Shown in pieces: positions 44,123 to 57,145 of a stretch of 64,000 nucleotides of DNA; position 1 is the first letter of the stretch; the number at the start of each line of letters is the position of its first letter. Source of the DNA: Panax quinquefolius (taxonomy: Eukaryota; Streptophyta; Magnoliopsida; Apiales; Araliaceae); contig CM035165.1 in the NCBI GenBank assembly GCA_020205615.1, forward strand, positions 91,388,005 through 91,452,004, given 5' to 3'. The notes beneath the pieces were generated by a model, which saw only the letters and a program-made list of their open reading frames with translations, was not told where the DNA came from and made no database searches. Position numbers and translations under genes: made by a program.

Positions 44123-44876
44123 TCATGCAATGAAGATTGCTCCAAGCGAAACAACATGATTACTACCATTGTTAACTAACGACAATTCATGTAAAGATTG
44201 ACTAGCATGAAACCCTAAGTCAATATCTAGACAACAAAACCTAGAATTAATTTCATGCAAGTAAACACATCGAGAGCGAGAATATATATCATGATCATAA
44301 ACTAACTCAACAGATATCAAGTATCCACCATAATTTATGATATAGATGATTCTACCCACAAAATAGCTAACAACAAATCCAATGGAAGAATGCAAAACAT
44401 GTTTTAAATAACACATGAAAAACACTAGATGCATCAGTTAATCTAACTGAAATAACTAACCACCTATATAACTCACATGCGAAAATAATTTTCCATTTAT
44501 CACAATCTCTCGTGCTAAATTGATTAGGCATTATCATCACATGATCATTATCACATGTAGATAAAACATAAGAACTATGCAATTTATCAAACATATTATC
44601 TAAATATTGAAAAGAATAACGATACTTGTTTACCAATTCAAAATCAACGAACAAACTCGTTATCCCATCCTCCTTAGATACTATGATCTCATAATCAACA
44701 CATGAACTCATGTCTTGTCTCACGATACCCACTTTCACCAACTCTCCAACCCACCTTGGTAACTCCGTCGTCTCCTCGGGAATACTATCAGCTGATCGGT
44801 ACGGAATGATAGTTCCGGGGTATTTCATCAACAACCTGTACAAGAGACAAAACAAAACTAGACAAAGAAGAATCAT
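44123..44876 (-). pseudogene. Ty3/gypsy reverse transcriptase relic
   Basis: The 169-residue frame at 44876-44367 reads YPGTIIPYRSADSIPEETTEL..WVGELVKVGIVRQDMSSCVDYEIIVSKEDGITSLFVDFELVNKYRYSFQYLDNMFDKLHSS, and then KWKIIFACELYRWLVISVRLTDASSVFHVLFKTCF. Residue order matches the RT fingers and palm (Y-R-M, G-x-I-R-x-S-x-S, V-x-K-K-D-G-S, D-Y-R-x-L-N, Y-P-x-P, W-K-T-A-F, W-x-V-M-P-F-G-L-T-N-A-P-x-T-F), but conserved catalytic aspartates in the K-I-D-L and Y-x-D-D motifs are not found. The frame continues broken to 44123. Confidence 0.7.
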
Positions 44877-44948
44877 TAGTGTTAGTATTCAAAAGCGCCG
44901 TCTTGTACGAATGTACAGTCATTGGCTTTTCAAAATATAACTCACTTT

Positions 44949-45758
44949 TCAACTCACTCTCTTTTTCATAGTCACATATTTCTTCTTTCTCTTCTTTATG
45001 CTCACCCTCTCGTTTGTTTTTCTCTCATTTGTTTTCAAGGTCACTCTCATTCTCTTTATTCTCAATCTCTCTTTTCTTTTCATTCTCACTCCTTTCAATT
45101 TTTTCTTTAACATTATCAATCTTTTGAACAATTTCTTTTTGTCGATCTTTTCCACATGTATTTCCTTGTACGAACTCATCTTCTTGATTACTTTTTTCGG
45201 ATGTTCACCATCTTGCTTTAGATCATGGATTTCATCTTGAACACTCGAACCCAATAACTCTCCTTGGACTGCATATTCTATAATTTCTTCCACCTCCTTA
45301 AAGCTCTCATTGATGTCTTCTCTTAAGTTCTTGGATGCCTTAAGAGTGTCTTGGGGTTGTCTCCAATGTGAATCCTCTTTGTTTCCATGTCCGCGAACCC
45401 TCATATCATCTTCTAATGTAGATCTCCTTGAAGGTTGCTCTACATATTTTTTAGATGTATACTCATCCCTCCAATCACACTGTACTGGAGCAAACCGCTT
45501 TCTCATTGCTGTTTTTAATTCTGCCCATGTCTCGAACGGACGCTCCCCATGTTTTTGTTTGCTAAGTTGCCACCATATAATTGTATGATCGGAGAACTCT
45601 TGAACTGCCCGTCTGACCTTCCTCCTCTCAGAGTAATCATGACAGTGAAATTCTCGCTCCATTTTTCTCTCCCATCTCAGATATGCCTCTGTATCAATAT
45701 TTCCTTGGAAAGTATTCCTTCGAGACCCATAAGAACTTTCATAATTGTAGCCATACAT
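44949..45758 (-). CDS. gag: Retrotransposon gag protein, 269 aa ORF
   Basis: Open from ATG at 45758 to a stop at 44949. Residues about 28-85 (AYLRWERKMEREFHCHDYSERRKVRRAVQEFSD, IIWWQLSK, ERPFETWAELKTAMRKRFAP) form the capsid-like Ty3 gag domain, with the expected W-x-x-x-[LVM]-E and Y-S-E-x-x-K-V motifs. The C-terminal third is very Lys/Arg/Glu-rich (VRMKRKERLRIKRMRV..., KKRKKKYVTMKKRVS). No CCHC zinc knuckle and no protease are visible. The start lies about 500 bases from the 5' LTR. The ORF is intact while the neighbouring pol is decayed. Confidence 0.85.
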   Translation of the reverse strand: MYGYNYESSYGSRRNTFQGNIDTEAYLRWERKMEREFHCHDYSERRKVRRAVQEFSDHTIIWWQLSKQKHGERPFETWAELKTAMRKRFAPVQCDWRDEYTSKKYVEQPSRRSTLEDDMRVRGHGNKEDSHWRQPQDTLKASKNLREDINESFKEVEEIIEYAVQGELLGSSVQDEIHDLKQDGEHPKKVIKKMSSYKEIHVEKIDKKKLFKRLIMLKKKLKGVRMKRKERLRIKRMRVTLKTNERKTNERVSIKKRKKKYVTMKKRVS

Positions 45759-46260
45759 GTTTGCTGTAAAACAAAGGTTAGTAGATAAAAATTTTCCTCA
45801 CACACTCCCTTACGTATTTCGCTCAAATAATGATGAATCACTCGTGTATCGCTCAAATTTGGCTTTTACCCTCTAATAATCTTACACTCTTGCCTTTTAC
45901 CTCTAATATTCTCTCTAATAGGTTCTTCTTGAATTCCCCTAGCAAAATTCTTGATTTTACTAATCAATTCAAAATTACTTATCATGAAACAAATATATAG
46001 ATGGTGTAACTATTAGAATACCACAAAAATCACCGATCGATTGTCTTGTACTCCTCTTGTAGGCTTCAGACTCGTAAATTGTAGCTCCGTTTTAGAATTG
46101 ATGATGATGGAACGGTATGAACTCTTGGTTGGAATTTGATGATTTGATGGTGTGCTACAAATTGGGTTAGCACAATAGAATATGAATTTTTTTTTTTTTT
46201 TTTTTTGCAATATATATTTCGACAAAAAATTAAAGATAAGTAACTTGCTAGAAAGGCTTA

Positions 46261-46273
46261 GCTCTGATACCAA
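46261..46273 (-). promoter_or_regulatory. Primer binding site (tRNA-iMet)
   Basis: TTGGTATCAGAGC on the minus strand, one base past the LTR end TTATCA, is a perfect match to the plant initiator-Met primer site core (TGGTATCAGAGC). Confidence 0.92.
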
Positions 46274-46274
46274 A

Positions 46275-47123
46275 TGATAAGCTCCACTAAGACGCTTTGC
46301 GTGAGGTGGTCGCCGCTCCGATCGTTTTATACACGGTTGTTGGGTGAATTGCTTGCAACACCTTAACCCCTTGCCTATATGTAGACGGTAATTTTGGTAC
46401 AATTACTCGCGTTTGGAATTCTGCGTTGAATGGACACCAACGACACCTTGACCCCTCGCTTATATTGAAGCGGTAATCTCGGTACAATCGACGATTGATG
46501 CGGTAGAAGACACCACACACAACTATGAATTGTTGTATGATAAGTCAAATTGAATCTCAAAGAAATAACTAAGAAAAATACTTAGGAATTCTTCAAAGAA
46601 CCAAAAGTAGAGAATAACCTCACAAATATATTGAATAATGAATAATGATAATGTATTTGATTACATTAACTTAGACCTCTATTTATACTACTCAAAACAA
46701 TCCAAATCCTAATAACAATAGGAACAAATTATTCTAATCCTAATAGGAATTACAAACCATAACCCTAATTTCTAAGTAGAAATCAATTTGGAAAAGAAAT
46801 TCCTATTTCTATAAAACAATAGAATTTGATAAGTATTACGGAAAATAAATTCCTAAAAATCTAAAGCTGGAAAGAAATCCTAATTATAATAGAATTTGAT
46901 AAGTATACGGAAAATAAATCCCTAAAAATTAGGCTAATAGAATATGCCTAATATTTTAGGAAACAAAATCTTTTTCCTAAAATCCCAAAATCCTTGCCAC
47001 GTTAGGATCTTTTGCCGTGTGAAACTTGCTTATTTCCTTTGCATGTAATCTGATTATGTAAAGTTATAAAGACCCACATAATACTAGCTACATGTGAATA
47101 ACTTGCTGATCAAAATTGTATCA
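46275..47123 (-). repeat. 5' LTR (849 bp)
   Basis: Starts TGATACAATTTTG and ends GGAGCTTATCA on the minus strand; pairs with 42239-43059. TATA-type motif (AGTATAAATAG) at about 46689-46679. Confidence 0.92.
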
Positions 47124-47128
47124 AAACC
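47124..47128. repeat. Target site duplication AAACC, right
   Basis: Matches 42234-42238. Confidence 0.85.
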
Positions 47129-48056
47129 CTGATGCGATTTCTTCTTCGAGCGAATCCCTCATCCTCTGCTGCGATAATCTGTAAAGCCTCCCTCTTGCTG
47201 CGAAAACCAAACCCACTGTCGATTTCGATTTCGAGCGAATCCTATAAACCAAACCCTCCTTTGTGTCCGACTGGCGATTTCTCCTTTGTGTCCGACTGGC
47301 AATTTTGAATGAGATATCAAGTACACCTCTTTCCCTCTTAACTCCAATCCAATCTAATCCTCGGATCCTCTCAATTCGGGTAACTTTTGATCAATTTAGA
47401 TTTTATTTTGTAAAGCGTAATTTTTATGTTTTAGTAATTTCATTATTGTTGCTTGTGTGCCCTCAATTTCATATACATTTGAATAAGTATGAGATTGTTG
47501 ATTAATTTTTGTTTTATCGAAACCAATTGTTATATGAATGATCAATTGTAGAAATTTGTTATGTATTGAAGCAAATTGTGTATTTCTAGTTGGTATCCGC
47601 TAGTTGAACCAATTGTGTATTCTCGAGAAATCTGAGGACCCTTCCGATTGGAATTTTAGCTTTACCATCAATTTCGTGTGTTGCAAAAGGCGTTAAGGAT
47701 CCTGGGTTAGGTTTGTTGGTATTGTTTTACATTGGCTTCGACATTGTCCTTGTTGTGTGCATACATATAGGATTGTTAACTTTTGTTGTATATAGTGAGA
47801 AGAAACAAAGTTTTTTTATCAAGTAAAGTAGAGTTATCCGATAGTTCTTGTTCTATTGATTACTAGAAGTTTACTTGTGTAAAAAAATTAAATTCCCACT
47901 TTTTTACTTATGACAAATGTATGCTCTCTTGGTTTGTTGCATCGTATGTGGTACAATTTTGTTGTTATAGTTAATGTCTTCAGAGTGTTCAACTATGGTT
48001 GTGTAAACCGTCTTACAAACTTTTGTTATCGACTAGCAAAATACAATGCAAAGCTA
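47129..48056. other. End of duplication unit A, no recognised gene
   Basis: It continues the GCGATTTC tract and has a 22-bp direct repeat (TTTGTGTCCGACTGGC) at about 47258-47301. AT-rich sequence follows. A plus-strand frame at 47910-48125 (LGLLHRMWYNFVVIVNVF...) has no family I know and crosses the duplication junction, so it is probably not a gene. The junction at 48056/48057 lies inside ATTTGAAAAAC. Confidence 0.5.
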
Positions 48057-48501
48057 TTTGAAAAACAACCATCACACACAATTGTGAGAGGAGCACATCT
48101 TTGTCGATTCTTGGCCGGTTTTTAGTCGTGTAGTGTACTCCTTTTACAAGTGCCCTTTTTCTCAATAAGAGATGTAATAGATCCCTTGTTCCGATCTTGC
48201 TTTGAAAATTATATGGAATCTTGGTTTAATAAAAAGTTGAAGAAGAAATTACGATTCCTAAACTAGGAGAATGGAGAAAAGGTAGTAAACAAGTGAGATA
48301 ACATATTGAAGGGAAAGGAAAAGTACTTGGAGAGTGTCATAGCCTTCTCGCGCATTTGTTGTACAAAGCGACGGTTATGAAAGCTTCTCCCGGCCACATC
48401 CGAATGGAAATCTTTCGAGGGGTAAGACAATCTAGTACTTTTCCCATCCTTAAAAAGAGCATATCCAAAAACTTCTTGAGCATCAATCTTATCTACACAA
48501 T
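48057..48501 (-). pseudogene. SQE: SQE fragment, copy B
   Basis: Duplicate of 26483-26924. Exon 48501-48327 (175 bp) is intact and encodes IDAQEVFGYALFKDGK, then HSDVAGRSFHN. The next exon (about 48207-48057) is cut by the duplication breakpoint after CDGCFSN, and its acceptor reads CAAAG where copy A reads CAGTG. Inside it, CTG codons of copy A appear as TCG or similar (RLEQ reads RSEQ), breaking the frame. With no upstream or downstream exons it is a dead fragment. Confidence 0.85.
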
Positions 48502-48571
48502 CTGCACCAAAATAAATGTGAATTGCGTGTTCCAAATGTTTGTACTCTCATTCAAAGGCGTAGGTGACAAG

Positions 48572-49425
48572 ACGGTAGCGTTGTTACGGTACCATGGCGA
48601 GTCATGGCGGTAGCCGACTGCCTGGACGCCTAGGCGATAAGGCGACCGCCATGGCGTCCGTAAGGCGACAAGTCATTTACAATGTGCAATTTATATATTA
48701 TTTATTTTACTTAACAAGTATATTGGCAATAAAATTTTATATACATTAAAACTCAAAATATAACACTATGGAATAACATTTTAAAGGCATAATTATGTAA
48801 ATACTTATCAATAACAATCCAAAAATAACACATTTGATATTAAAAATTAATAAAAGAAATGAAGAATTCAACAAACACCACATAGAAAATAAAGTTGCAA
48901 CCAACCACCACAAATATGTAGTCTAATAACTAATAAAACACCACCATAGCAAGCCAAAATAATGTTTAGACTCTCTACACTAGTCTAGACTCTAGAAACA
49001 TCATTCAATCAAAATCATCATAGAAAAGGTCATCTCCATTTCTTCCACAAGAACTACTCTCATTCAAAGGCGTAAGTGGTGGTCTTTCTCCAAAATCATC
49101 CTCCTTATCTTCATCATCATTTGGAATTCTCTCCTCTTCATCAACTTCATTATCGAAGTCGAAATCTATCAACCTTGATTACCTTGAAGTTGAACCACCG
49201 CCACGTCGAGAGTATGTCATTAGATTATTATTAGTATTAGCACGAGCACTTCTTGATGCCCGAATGACATTTTTTCCCACAAAGTATACATTGCACGACA
49301 TCCTTATTACTTAAATCCGGCCAATATCCATATTTCCAACCCGGATCGTTCGATCGTCCGAACCGGATTTGAAAATCTAAGTGATCTATCAAACGTATTT
49401 ATATAAATATCAATTGTGAAACTAT
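48572..49425 (-). pseudogene. hAT-like remnant, copy B
   Basis: Duplicate of 26985-27840. The zinc-finger-like frame lies at about 49394-49181, with one extra T in the poly-T near 49271. The GC-rich block at about 48595-48675 here reads as a cleaner palindrome (GCCTAGGCG flanked by GGCG/CGCC motifs) than its copy A counterpart. Confidence 0.45.
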
Positions 49426-49429
49426 AAAT

Positions 49430-50617
49430 TTAATTTGTCATACTTAGACACCGAGGCTACGGAGATATTCCTCTTAAGTAAGGAAATCGGACCATACGAT
49501 TTCTCAAAGTACTAAGTGACTTTATAACCAGTCACATAATAGATAAAATATTATCATATATTCTCTTAGTTAGACAAATATATTTGTTATATAAAGTTTT
49601 GTTTAACTGATTAAATTATTATACTTGAGAATTATTGTTTAAATTGATTTATTCATTTAATCACAAGTATTTGAACATAAATTCATTCATAAAAAACTTG
49701 TTAGAGCTATCTTAAATTAAATTTGCTTAAATCCATAGAAACACATTCTTTATTATAAAGAATAAATAATTTTTTATAAAGTTGCATTAAATTATTTATT
49801 TACTTTTACGTAAGCATCTTTTAACTAACACTTCAATTGCTTTATTTGCTTATTCAAGAATCACTTTTCACACAAAATATAAAAGTTATTTAAATTTTTA
49901 TAATTGTGCATAATTTACTTATTCGCTTATATAGAAGCATTATTTAATCAAAGCATAAATTACTATATGCTTATAAAGAAGCATATTTTTTTAAGTACAA
50001 AAGTCTTTGAAACTTTTATAAATATATTTGCTTTTATTGATATCTACTTATTTAAGAAGCACATTCTTTGTAAAATCATTTGTAAAAAGAGAAAGTTAGA
50101 GTTAGTTTATTTTATGTAGCTATGAGAAAAATGAGTAATTCTCCACCAAGACCAGAGTTTTAAAGAGGACAGCTGGAAATTGGGTCTCTAGTGAACTTGT
50201 GAGGTGAAGAAGAGGCTGTTGTTTCAAGACCAGCTCATAGAATAGAACTAAACTCAAAAGAAATACAACTAAACTTGAGGAGGAGCTGAGAACTTGTTGT
50301 CCAAGATAGAATAGTTGAGAATAATTAGAAATTTATTTATAAAACTTTGTAAAGGCTTCTCCGCCTATTGAAAGAGTTTTTATTACAGGAAGTAATAGGA
50401 TCTCCAGTTCTAGAGAGGAGATTGAGACTGGATGTAGCAACATACATGAGATGTATGTTGTGAACCAGACAAATCTCAGTGCATTATGTGATTGAATTTT
50501 TACTGTTTTGCATATTAATTTCTATTACTGCAAATTAATTATCTAAAAATTCAAAAAGGCCTAAGATAAATTTTTAAATTTGTAATAAACTATTCAACCC
50601 CTTTCTAGAATATTATT
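49430..50617 (+). repeat. Copia-like LTR sequence, copy B
   Basis: Duplicate of 27850-29045 with the same landmarks (GTAAAGGCTTCTCCGCC near 50350; CTATTCAACCCCTTTCTAG near 50590). Confidence 0.45.
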
Positions 50618-50620
50618 GGA

Positions 50621-51880
50621 CTTTCAGACACATGATCCATCATCAAACAAAATTAAATATCTAGTGTTCATTAATTGCCCAACACTCAACAAGTTATGTG
50701 CTAAACTTGGGACAAAGAAAACATTGTGAAGAAGTCTAACTTGACCATGATTAGTATCGATAGCCATTTGTACATTTCCCTTTAACTTCGAATTTGCTTA
50801 TTGTCTCCAAGTCTAATGTGCTTCCGTTGAGATTCATCAATTTCTTTGAACATTGATCTTGTTCCTAACATATGGTTAGAGCAACCACTGTCCACAAACC
50901 AAACACGACTTTCATCATCGTTAACATTGCAATAGGCCATGAACGGTTATTCTCATCTTTGTTTTCCTCAGCATAGCTTGCTTGATTTTCTTTACTCTTG
51001 CAAAAATCATTTATGTCTAGAACGATTACAAAAGGTGCACCAGAGTCCTTTATCTTTGTTTCTGCAGAAATCCTCTGTAACCTTTTTTTTTGCTCAGATT
51101 GCCCATCAAATCGACCTCTGCTCCGGCCATGAAAAATGCATTTGCCATGAAAAACGTCTTTTGCCACGGAAAAAACTTTTGCCTCGTCCTCTTCCTGTAG
51201 TTCTTTCCTCTTGAAAAGGTGTTTCCCCCTTCACTTAAAATGCATTCTCCTCATTTTTCTCAACTGATTTATTTAGTGTTGTTTCATAGCTAGCAAAGAA
51301 CCCATTAGTTCATCAAATGAAAAAATAGACAAGTCTTTAAATTCCCCGATCGCAGCAACAACATGATCAAATTTTTTAGTCAAGCTCCTTAAAACTTTGG
51401 CAACAATAGTTTTATCAGAAATTTCTTCACCATATGACCTCACTTGATTAACAATTGTTGTAGCTCTAGATAAAAAATGTTGGACTGATTCATCGTCTTT
51501 CATAAATAAAGTTTCAAATTCACAACGAAAAGATTGGAGTTTCACGGTAATTACCTTTGATGAACCTAGAAACTCATTTTTTAGAGTCATCCAAGCTTCT
51601 TTTGAAGTCTCTGCTTATACTATTTTGAAAAAAATGGTGTCATGAAACACTTGCTGAAAGAAGAACAAAGCTTTTGAATCACTTTTTTTGGTTTCTCTAT
51701 CGTCATCTTCGTATTCATTCTCAACCAAGTTCCAAAGCTCCTGTGATCTGAACAGAGTTTTCATTTTGATGCTCCAAAATTGGTAGCATTCACCTTTGAA
51801 AATAGGAATCAAATGTTGAGATGTGTTCATGGAGGTACCATTGGCAGCCATGATAGCAACTCCCAAATGAAAGAACCTAG
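50621..51880 (-). pseudogene. Copia gag and protease fragment, copy B
   Basis: Duplicate of 29049-30310. The UBN2 gag frame 51590-51273 is identical in length to copy A. The protease (about 50940-50621) shows ESRVWFVDSGCSNHMLG, but its frame shifts near 50790, where copy A has ACCTGAATTT and copy B ACTTCGAATTT. The basic stretch 51167-50865 is open here in a different frame. Confidence 0.8.
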
Positions 51881-52160
51881 GATTTGATATCAATTTGTTG
51901 GAATATAGATAGGAAGAGAAAAAAAAAGAGCTGAAAAATAAGATAAATATTATGCTGAAAAATAATGTTAGTTGCTTGATTTTTATTCTGAACATAGCAG
52001 GCCTTTTATAGGCTTACAATGATAACTGAACTCCTATTAATCTCAACTAAAAAGAGAAAAATCTGGAAAAGATATTAACAACCTAAAGGGTCATGGAACA
52101 TGACCTTGTTGAAAAAAAAAAAAAACTTTGACTAAAAACAAGCAACTGAAAATGACCAAG

Positions 52161-54862
52161 TCATATGGCTATGGGATTGACAAACAATGAGATAACATGG
52201 TCCTTCAAAGCACTTTCTCTGGGTGAGAGTATCCATCCTCCTCCTTGTAAACAACATCCAAAATTCGAGTAAGGTTGAGAACCCGAATGACAATCTGCAT
52301 GGGGACAAAGTGATTGGCACGAGACATTCCTTATTTATATCCTTCCATGAATTTTCAATCCTTTTGAAAAATTCACCTACTATCTCTTCCTTTGTACCTC
52401 CATGCTCCTTCGTGTAGCATTCAATCCACAGTAGCAACATGTCCCCTTTGTTGTTCCTCCTACAAAGTTTGAGAGCCTTTAGAGAGAATTGAACATACAA
52501 GTGACATTAATGCTACGTTTGGATTAAAAGAATAGAATAAAGAGTGGAATGATTCATTATATTATAGTTGGAATGAGTTATTCCATATGTTTTCCTCTTC
52601 AAAGAACCAAACACAATATTTTTCATTCCATATGAATGAGTCATTACATTCTCACCTTCATTACTCCAATACAAACGATATAGCATAAGATCTTTAAGCT
52701 TACGTAAATAAAACTTTCTTGCAACGGTGTGTAATAACTATGTAAGTGAAGGTATTTTAGGTAATTTCACTTGCACATGATTAGTGTATGATGAAGAGGA
52801 AATATTGGAGCCAATATAAACAGATATACCCTTTAAAGACTAAATTGCCCTTCATTTTGAGTCTTGTGACTTATTTCGACAAGAAATACTAAATCGTCGC
52901 TTGGAGATCTTATTTATAGAAACTCAAGCGTAGTAATCTTTAATTTCTTAAAATTAAAATATTAGAAAAAAGATAAACAAATATTTATGTTGGATCTTGA
53001 TTTGAGAAAGTTTAAAATTGACGGTTTATTTGAACGTCTATAAAATTAAGTTGTATTTTATATAGCTGAGAGTTATTGCAACTCTACTATATAAAATACA
53101 ATTTAATTTTATAAACGCTCAAAATTAACTGTCCATTTTAAACTATCCGAAATCAAAATCCGGTTTTTGTGTGTTTGGATATACGAGTGAATACCTCATG
53201 AGTCCTTATGTCATCGATAAGCCGGCCAATTGTGTTTGAAGCAACAAGGCATTGAGGTTTCTTTGCTGCCCAGTCAAATGCCTGAATAGTAGCAACTTCT
53301 CCCATGCCCATAATGGATGATATTCCATGCAAGAAATTAGAACCAGTAACTAAAGCATTGGCCATATACTCATCAAATGATGGAACATATTTTTCATGAA
53401 ACCACTTGGCCTCCAGAAAATGGCACCTCGTGACTTCCTTGAACTAATGTGAGTGATGACAAAATCACGGAATCAAAAAAAAATGTTAATTAGTAGAGAT
53501 GTAAAATTAATCCGCATAAAGTACGAGAAGATCCCCAGGGGTTGGAAAGGGGAATTGTACGTTCTTCCTCCAGTTTAAATATATAACTCAAAATTGGGAT
53601 TAGGATGCCCTCTCTCTCTAGTTTCTCTCAATACACATTTAATGACATAAATATTATATTTAGTGACAAAATAATCATCGAGACAATAAAATTTGCGTCG
53701 CTAAAGATTGTGTACGTAAATGTGTATTGAGAGAAATTAGAGGTCAAATTATAATCCTCAAAATTGATAGAATTGGACAATATATTTATAAAAATTATAA
53801 ACTATCTAAAAAGACTATTGATTACAAAATTAAAGATTCTTTCTTCTTTTTTCTTTTTTTTTTTTAAAAAAAAAGTTTGAATGAATCTCATCAATTTTAG
53901 CTTTAAAAAAATCGAATATAAATTTTAAAAAGTCAATTTTGGTCTTATAATTTGGAAGTTATATAGCAGTCAAGTCTTACTGCTTCTTTTGAATACTCAG
54001 CCCCATATGATCTTCCTTCCTTGGACAATTCTTTGTTTAGCTCTTGGTAGACATTTAACTTAGCTCTATATAAGAGCTTCATGTAATCTGGAAGTTCCTC
54101 AATGGCGCTCATATCCCACCTAACAACAATACATGTACTCATCAGCCTATGTACATTTCATTTCGTTGGTATGATCAAAATAATAAGTAAGGCAAAATGC
54201 AATTTATCACGTTTTTACTCTTCAACACTTGTAGTTAAAATCCCTATAAATTTGTCCATGACTAATCATCTGAGGGAATGCGATTGGACGTCAAATGTGG
54301 ATCACCTCTCTCAAGAAAGTTTGCCGCATCCACAAGGGTTGAAATCGAGATCTCTTGCTTGCTTAGAGTTAAATCTTAAATTGGGCTGTTTTTTTTTTTA
54401 ACTATATATTCAATACTAAATTTCAGCCGGAAGATGGTGATCAGTGGGCCTTGGGAAAAAAAGAATAATAAATTTTAGCATTGGGAAAAAAGAGAATAAA
54501 TTTCAGTCTCTATTAGTTATATTATAAGTTTAATCAAATACATATTCTATATATGCAATCCGAAAGTGCAATATTGTCCATAATATTTGGTATGAAAACA
54601 CTGTCCCCAGTATAACCCAATATTGACCCTACTAAAGAATTTCGATTTCATTAACTCGGTTGGTACCAACAATGTATAACTTTATGGAGAATGGATAAAT
54701 TAATATAAAAGCAACCTGCGGTCTGAAAGATTTTAATTATACCCAAGACATTGCATACTTAGAGTTCTAATATCATGTTAAGTAAGTAATCAACTCATTT
54801 TAAAGTTTAGACTATTAGAAGAAAGCATCAACAATGTATATCACGCTAATACCACTTCCCTG

Positions 54863-54911
<49 letters not shown>

Positions 54912-55690
54912 TTTTTAACTAAAGTGAATGATTTTAAATATTTACAAATTAAGAGAGACTTGAAGAAAATACTATATATTATAGTGATAAATACCTCTGT
55001 ACTGCATCAGTATAAACTTGGAGTTCTTCGAGTGTTCCGTAAGCATCATATGTATCATCACTAATTGAGAACAAAAGAAGAGTTTTAACTAGCATAAGTC
55101 GTGCTTTGGAGTATTGAGGTTCAAAATAGACTGTCAGGGCCCATAAATAGCACTCCACTGATCTGTCCCTGGCATATGGAAGTTTTGACGCAAAGTCCAA
55201 CTCTTTCCACCACCTACAATACATAGAAAATGATAATGTTTGACTTTTAATTAATCATGTAATTTTGGAAGTTAACTGAATCGTTTTAGTAAATCAATCA
55301 TTTAGTACTATGCTAAAATGTATATCATATATCTATACTAAACTCTTTGTATCATGTAAATTGGTATCACTCTTAAGTATCTGCATGCATGTCTATAACA
55401 CTACTAGAATAATGGGCATTGAAATTGATTTTTAGAGACGAAATTTTGAAACCGATTTCTAGCAATTTGATACGGTATTAGAACTGATTTTCCCATGTCA
55501 GAAGTAAAAAATTGAGACGGATTTTGAAAGGGCCAAAATTATCTCAAATTTTAGAGAGCGGATATTTGAGACGGATGTTAAAATCGTCTCAAATGCAAAA
55601 AATTAGTAGTGAAAATATATACAATAATTTAATATTACTAATATCTTTTATCAAGTGAATATAATGTATGGTGATTCCATACCTATATAC

Positions 55691-55732
<42 letters not shown>

Positions 55733-57105
55733 ACAATTTAATCTTACTAAACTCTTTGTATCATGGATGTATCATTTGTAATTACTTACATGCATGCTTA
55801 TAAACATATAAACTCTTCATATATATACAATAATTTAATTTAATCTAATCTACATGATGCGTATGCTTTACAAATACCCAATTATCCAATGATTAAGTAT
55901 CTCATGCAAACCTTTATGTTCCAAAAATATTAAAGAGAATTAAAAGAGACATTATTTTGGAATTGAAAATTACCTCGAGACTTGACATAGTTCCTTCTTG
56001 TGCAACATCTGCACTAGATTAAAATCCACCTTTGCAAACTTGAGCAACAATTCATTCTTAGAAGGGTCTTCTTCATAGACAGAGATGTAATATCTGTGTT
56101 CAACTCTAGGGATCCCTTGTGGACTGATTGCTTCAAGGCATACATTACTTGTTTGGCCCAAAAGGGCTTAAATTACTTGACATGGACTCAAGGTTACTTG
56201 CTGCAAATGGCAGCGCCTCATCTAGAATATCATCTCCGTGAGTCCTTGCATGTGAAGCTTCATACAAGCTTAGCAAACCGATCACATCTCCGGCAAGGGT
56301 CTCCTTGAATTTGCCATTTCCATCTTTGAATTTGTTGAAAACATCTGATACAAACAATTGTATATATAGTATTGGATGGTTAGCATGAATTTTGATTATA
56401 TCTAAAGATAACAATAATAAGTGGGTAATACCTAAACTCATGAATCCGATTAAGGAGAATTGAAGTTGACACCAACTTCACAGTAGTAAGTTGTATAGTT
56501 TTTATTGTTTCATGTTATATAAAATATTACATTAATAAGTTATATAACTTTTTATTGCATTAATATAATGGGTAATGCAACATTTTATATGACTCATGCA
56601 ATGAAACAACTAATCGATTGGATCCAAAACTCATGGACAAAACGTAACAAGTGGATAAACTACAAGGGGATAGTTTTGCACTTTAGTCTTATTTTGCTAT
56701 ATAATTTGTAGATTCAAAAAATGTGAAGCTAAACTCTTTCAACATAAAATACAACTTATTTCTATAAACTATCCAAATAAAACGTCTATTTGCAACTGCG
56801 TGAAATCCAGAACCCCGTAAGACTTACCAGAAGACATCTTAAAACCATGTTGTCTGAATATTCTGAAGTGAAGGGCAGTGGTGAAAAGGTCATAGTCTTG
56901 ATCTCCTCCAAAGTTAGCAGGAGCATTAAACATTTGCTCCAACACTTCTTCAATCTCTTTCTCAAAGTGATAGGACACACCTAGGCGTTCGAGTGTGTTA
57001 ATCAAACTCACTGCTTCTACCAGTTTACTTCCAGCAGCTACTAGCAGCATTGTCCTCACTTCTTCTTTCAAGAGATCAACTTCTTTCACATAATTTTCCT
57101 GTATC

Positions 57106-57145
<40 letters not shown>

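Larger units (their letters stand above)
42239..47123 (-). mobile_element. LTR retrotransposon with gag ORF and relic pol, TSD AAACC
   Basis: 4885 bp. 5' LTR 47123-46275, primer binding site 46273-46261, gag ORF 45758-44949, RT relic 44876-44123, purine tract 43082-43060, 3' LTR 43059-42239. The target duplication is perfect. Only gag is open over a useful length, so the element would depend on another's polymerase, as in the TR-GAG class of plant non-autonomous elements. Copy B holds the corresponding LTR at 63853, so insertion came before the tandem duplication. Confidence 0.92.
26483..48056. repeat. Copy A of a 21.57-kb direct tandem duplication
   Basis: From ATTTGAAAAAC at 26483 the sequence is repeated almost base for base from 48057 to the window end. 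Shared items in the same order: SQE exon fragment, hAT-like remnant, Copia gag, all seven TPS exons, fold-back element, (CA)n(TA)n tract, GTTCG repeats, transposon-protein relic, and the LTR at 42239 / 63853. The start-to-start offset is 21,574 bp at the left end and drifts to about 21,614 bp through small indels. Confidence 0.93.

Noticed and set aside
44922..45788. Plus-strand ORFs rich in Phe/Ser/Leu
   Set aside because: They are antisense shadows of the Lys/Arg/Glu-rich gag ORF at 44949-45758.
47910..48125. Plus-strand ORF crossing the duplication junction
   Set aside because: Its C-terminal part is the reverse strand of an SQE exon, so the ORF is a by-product of the junction.
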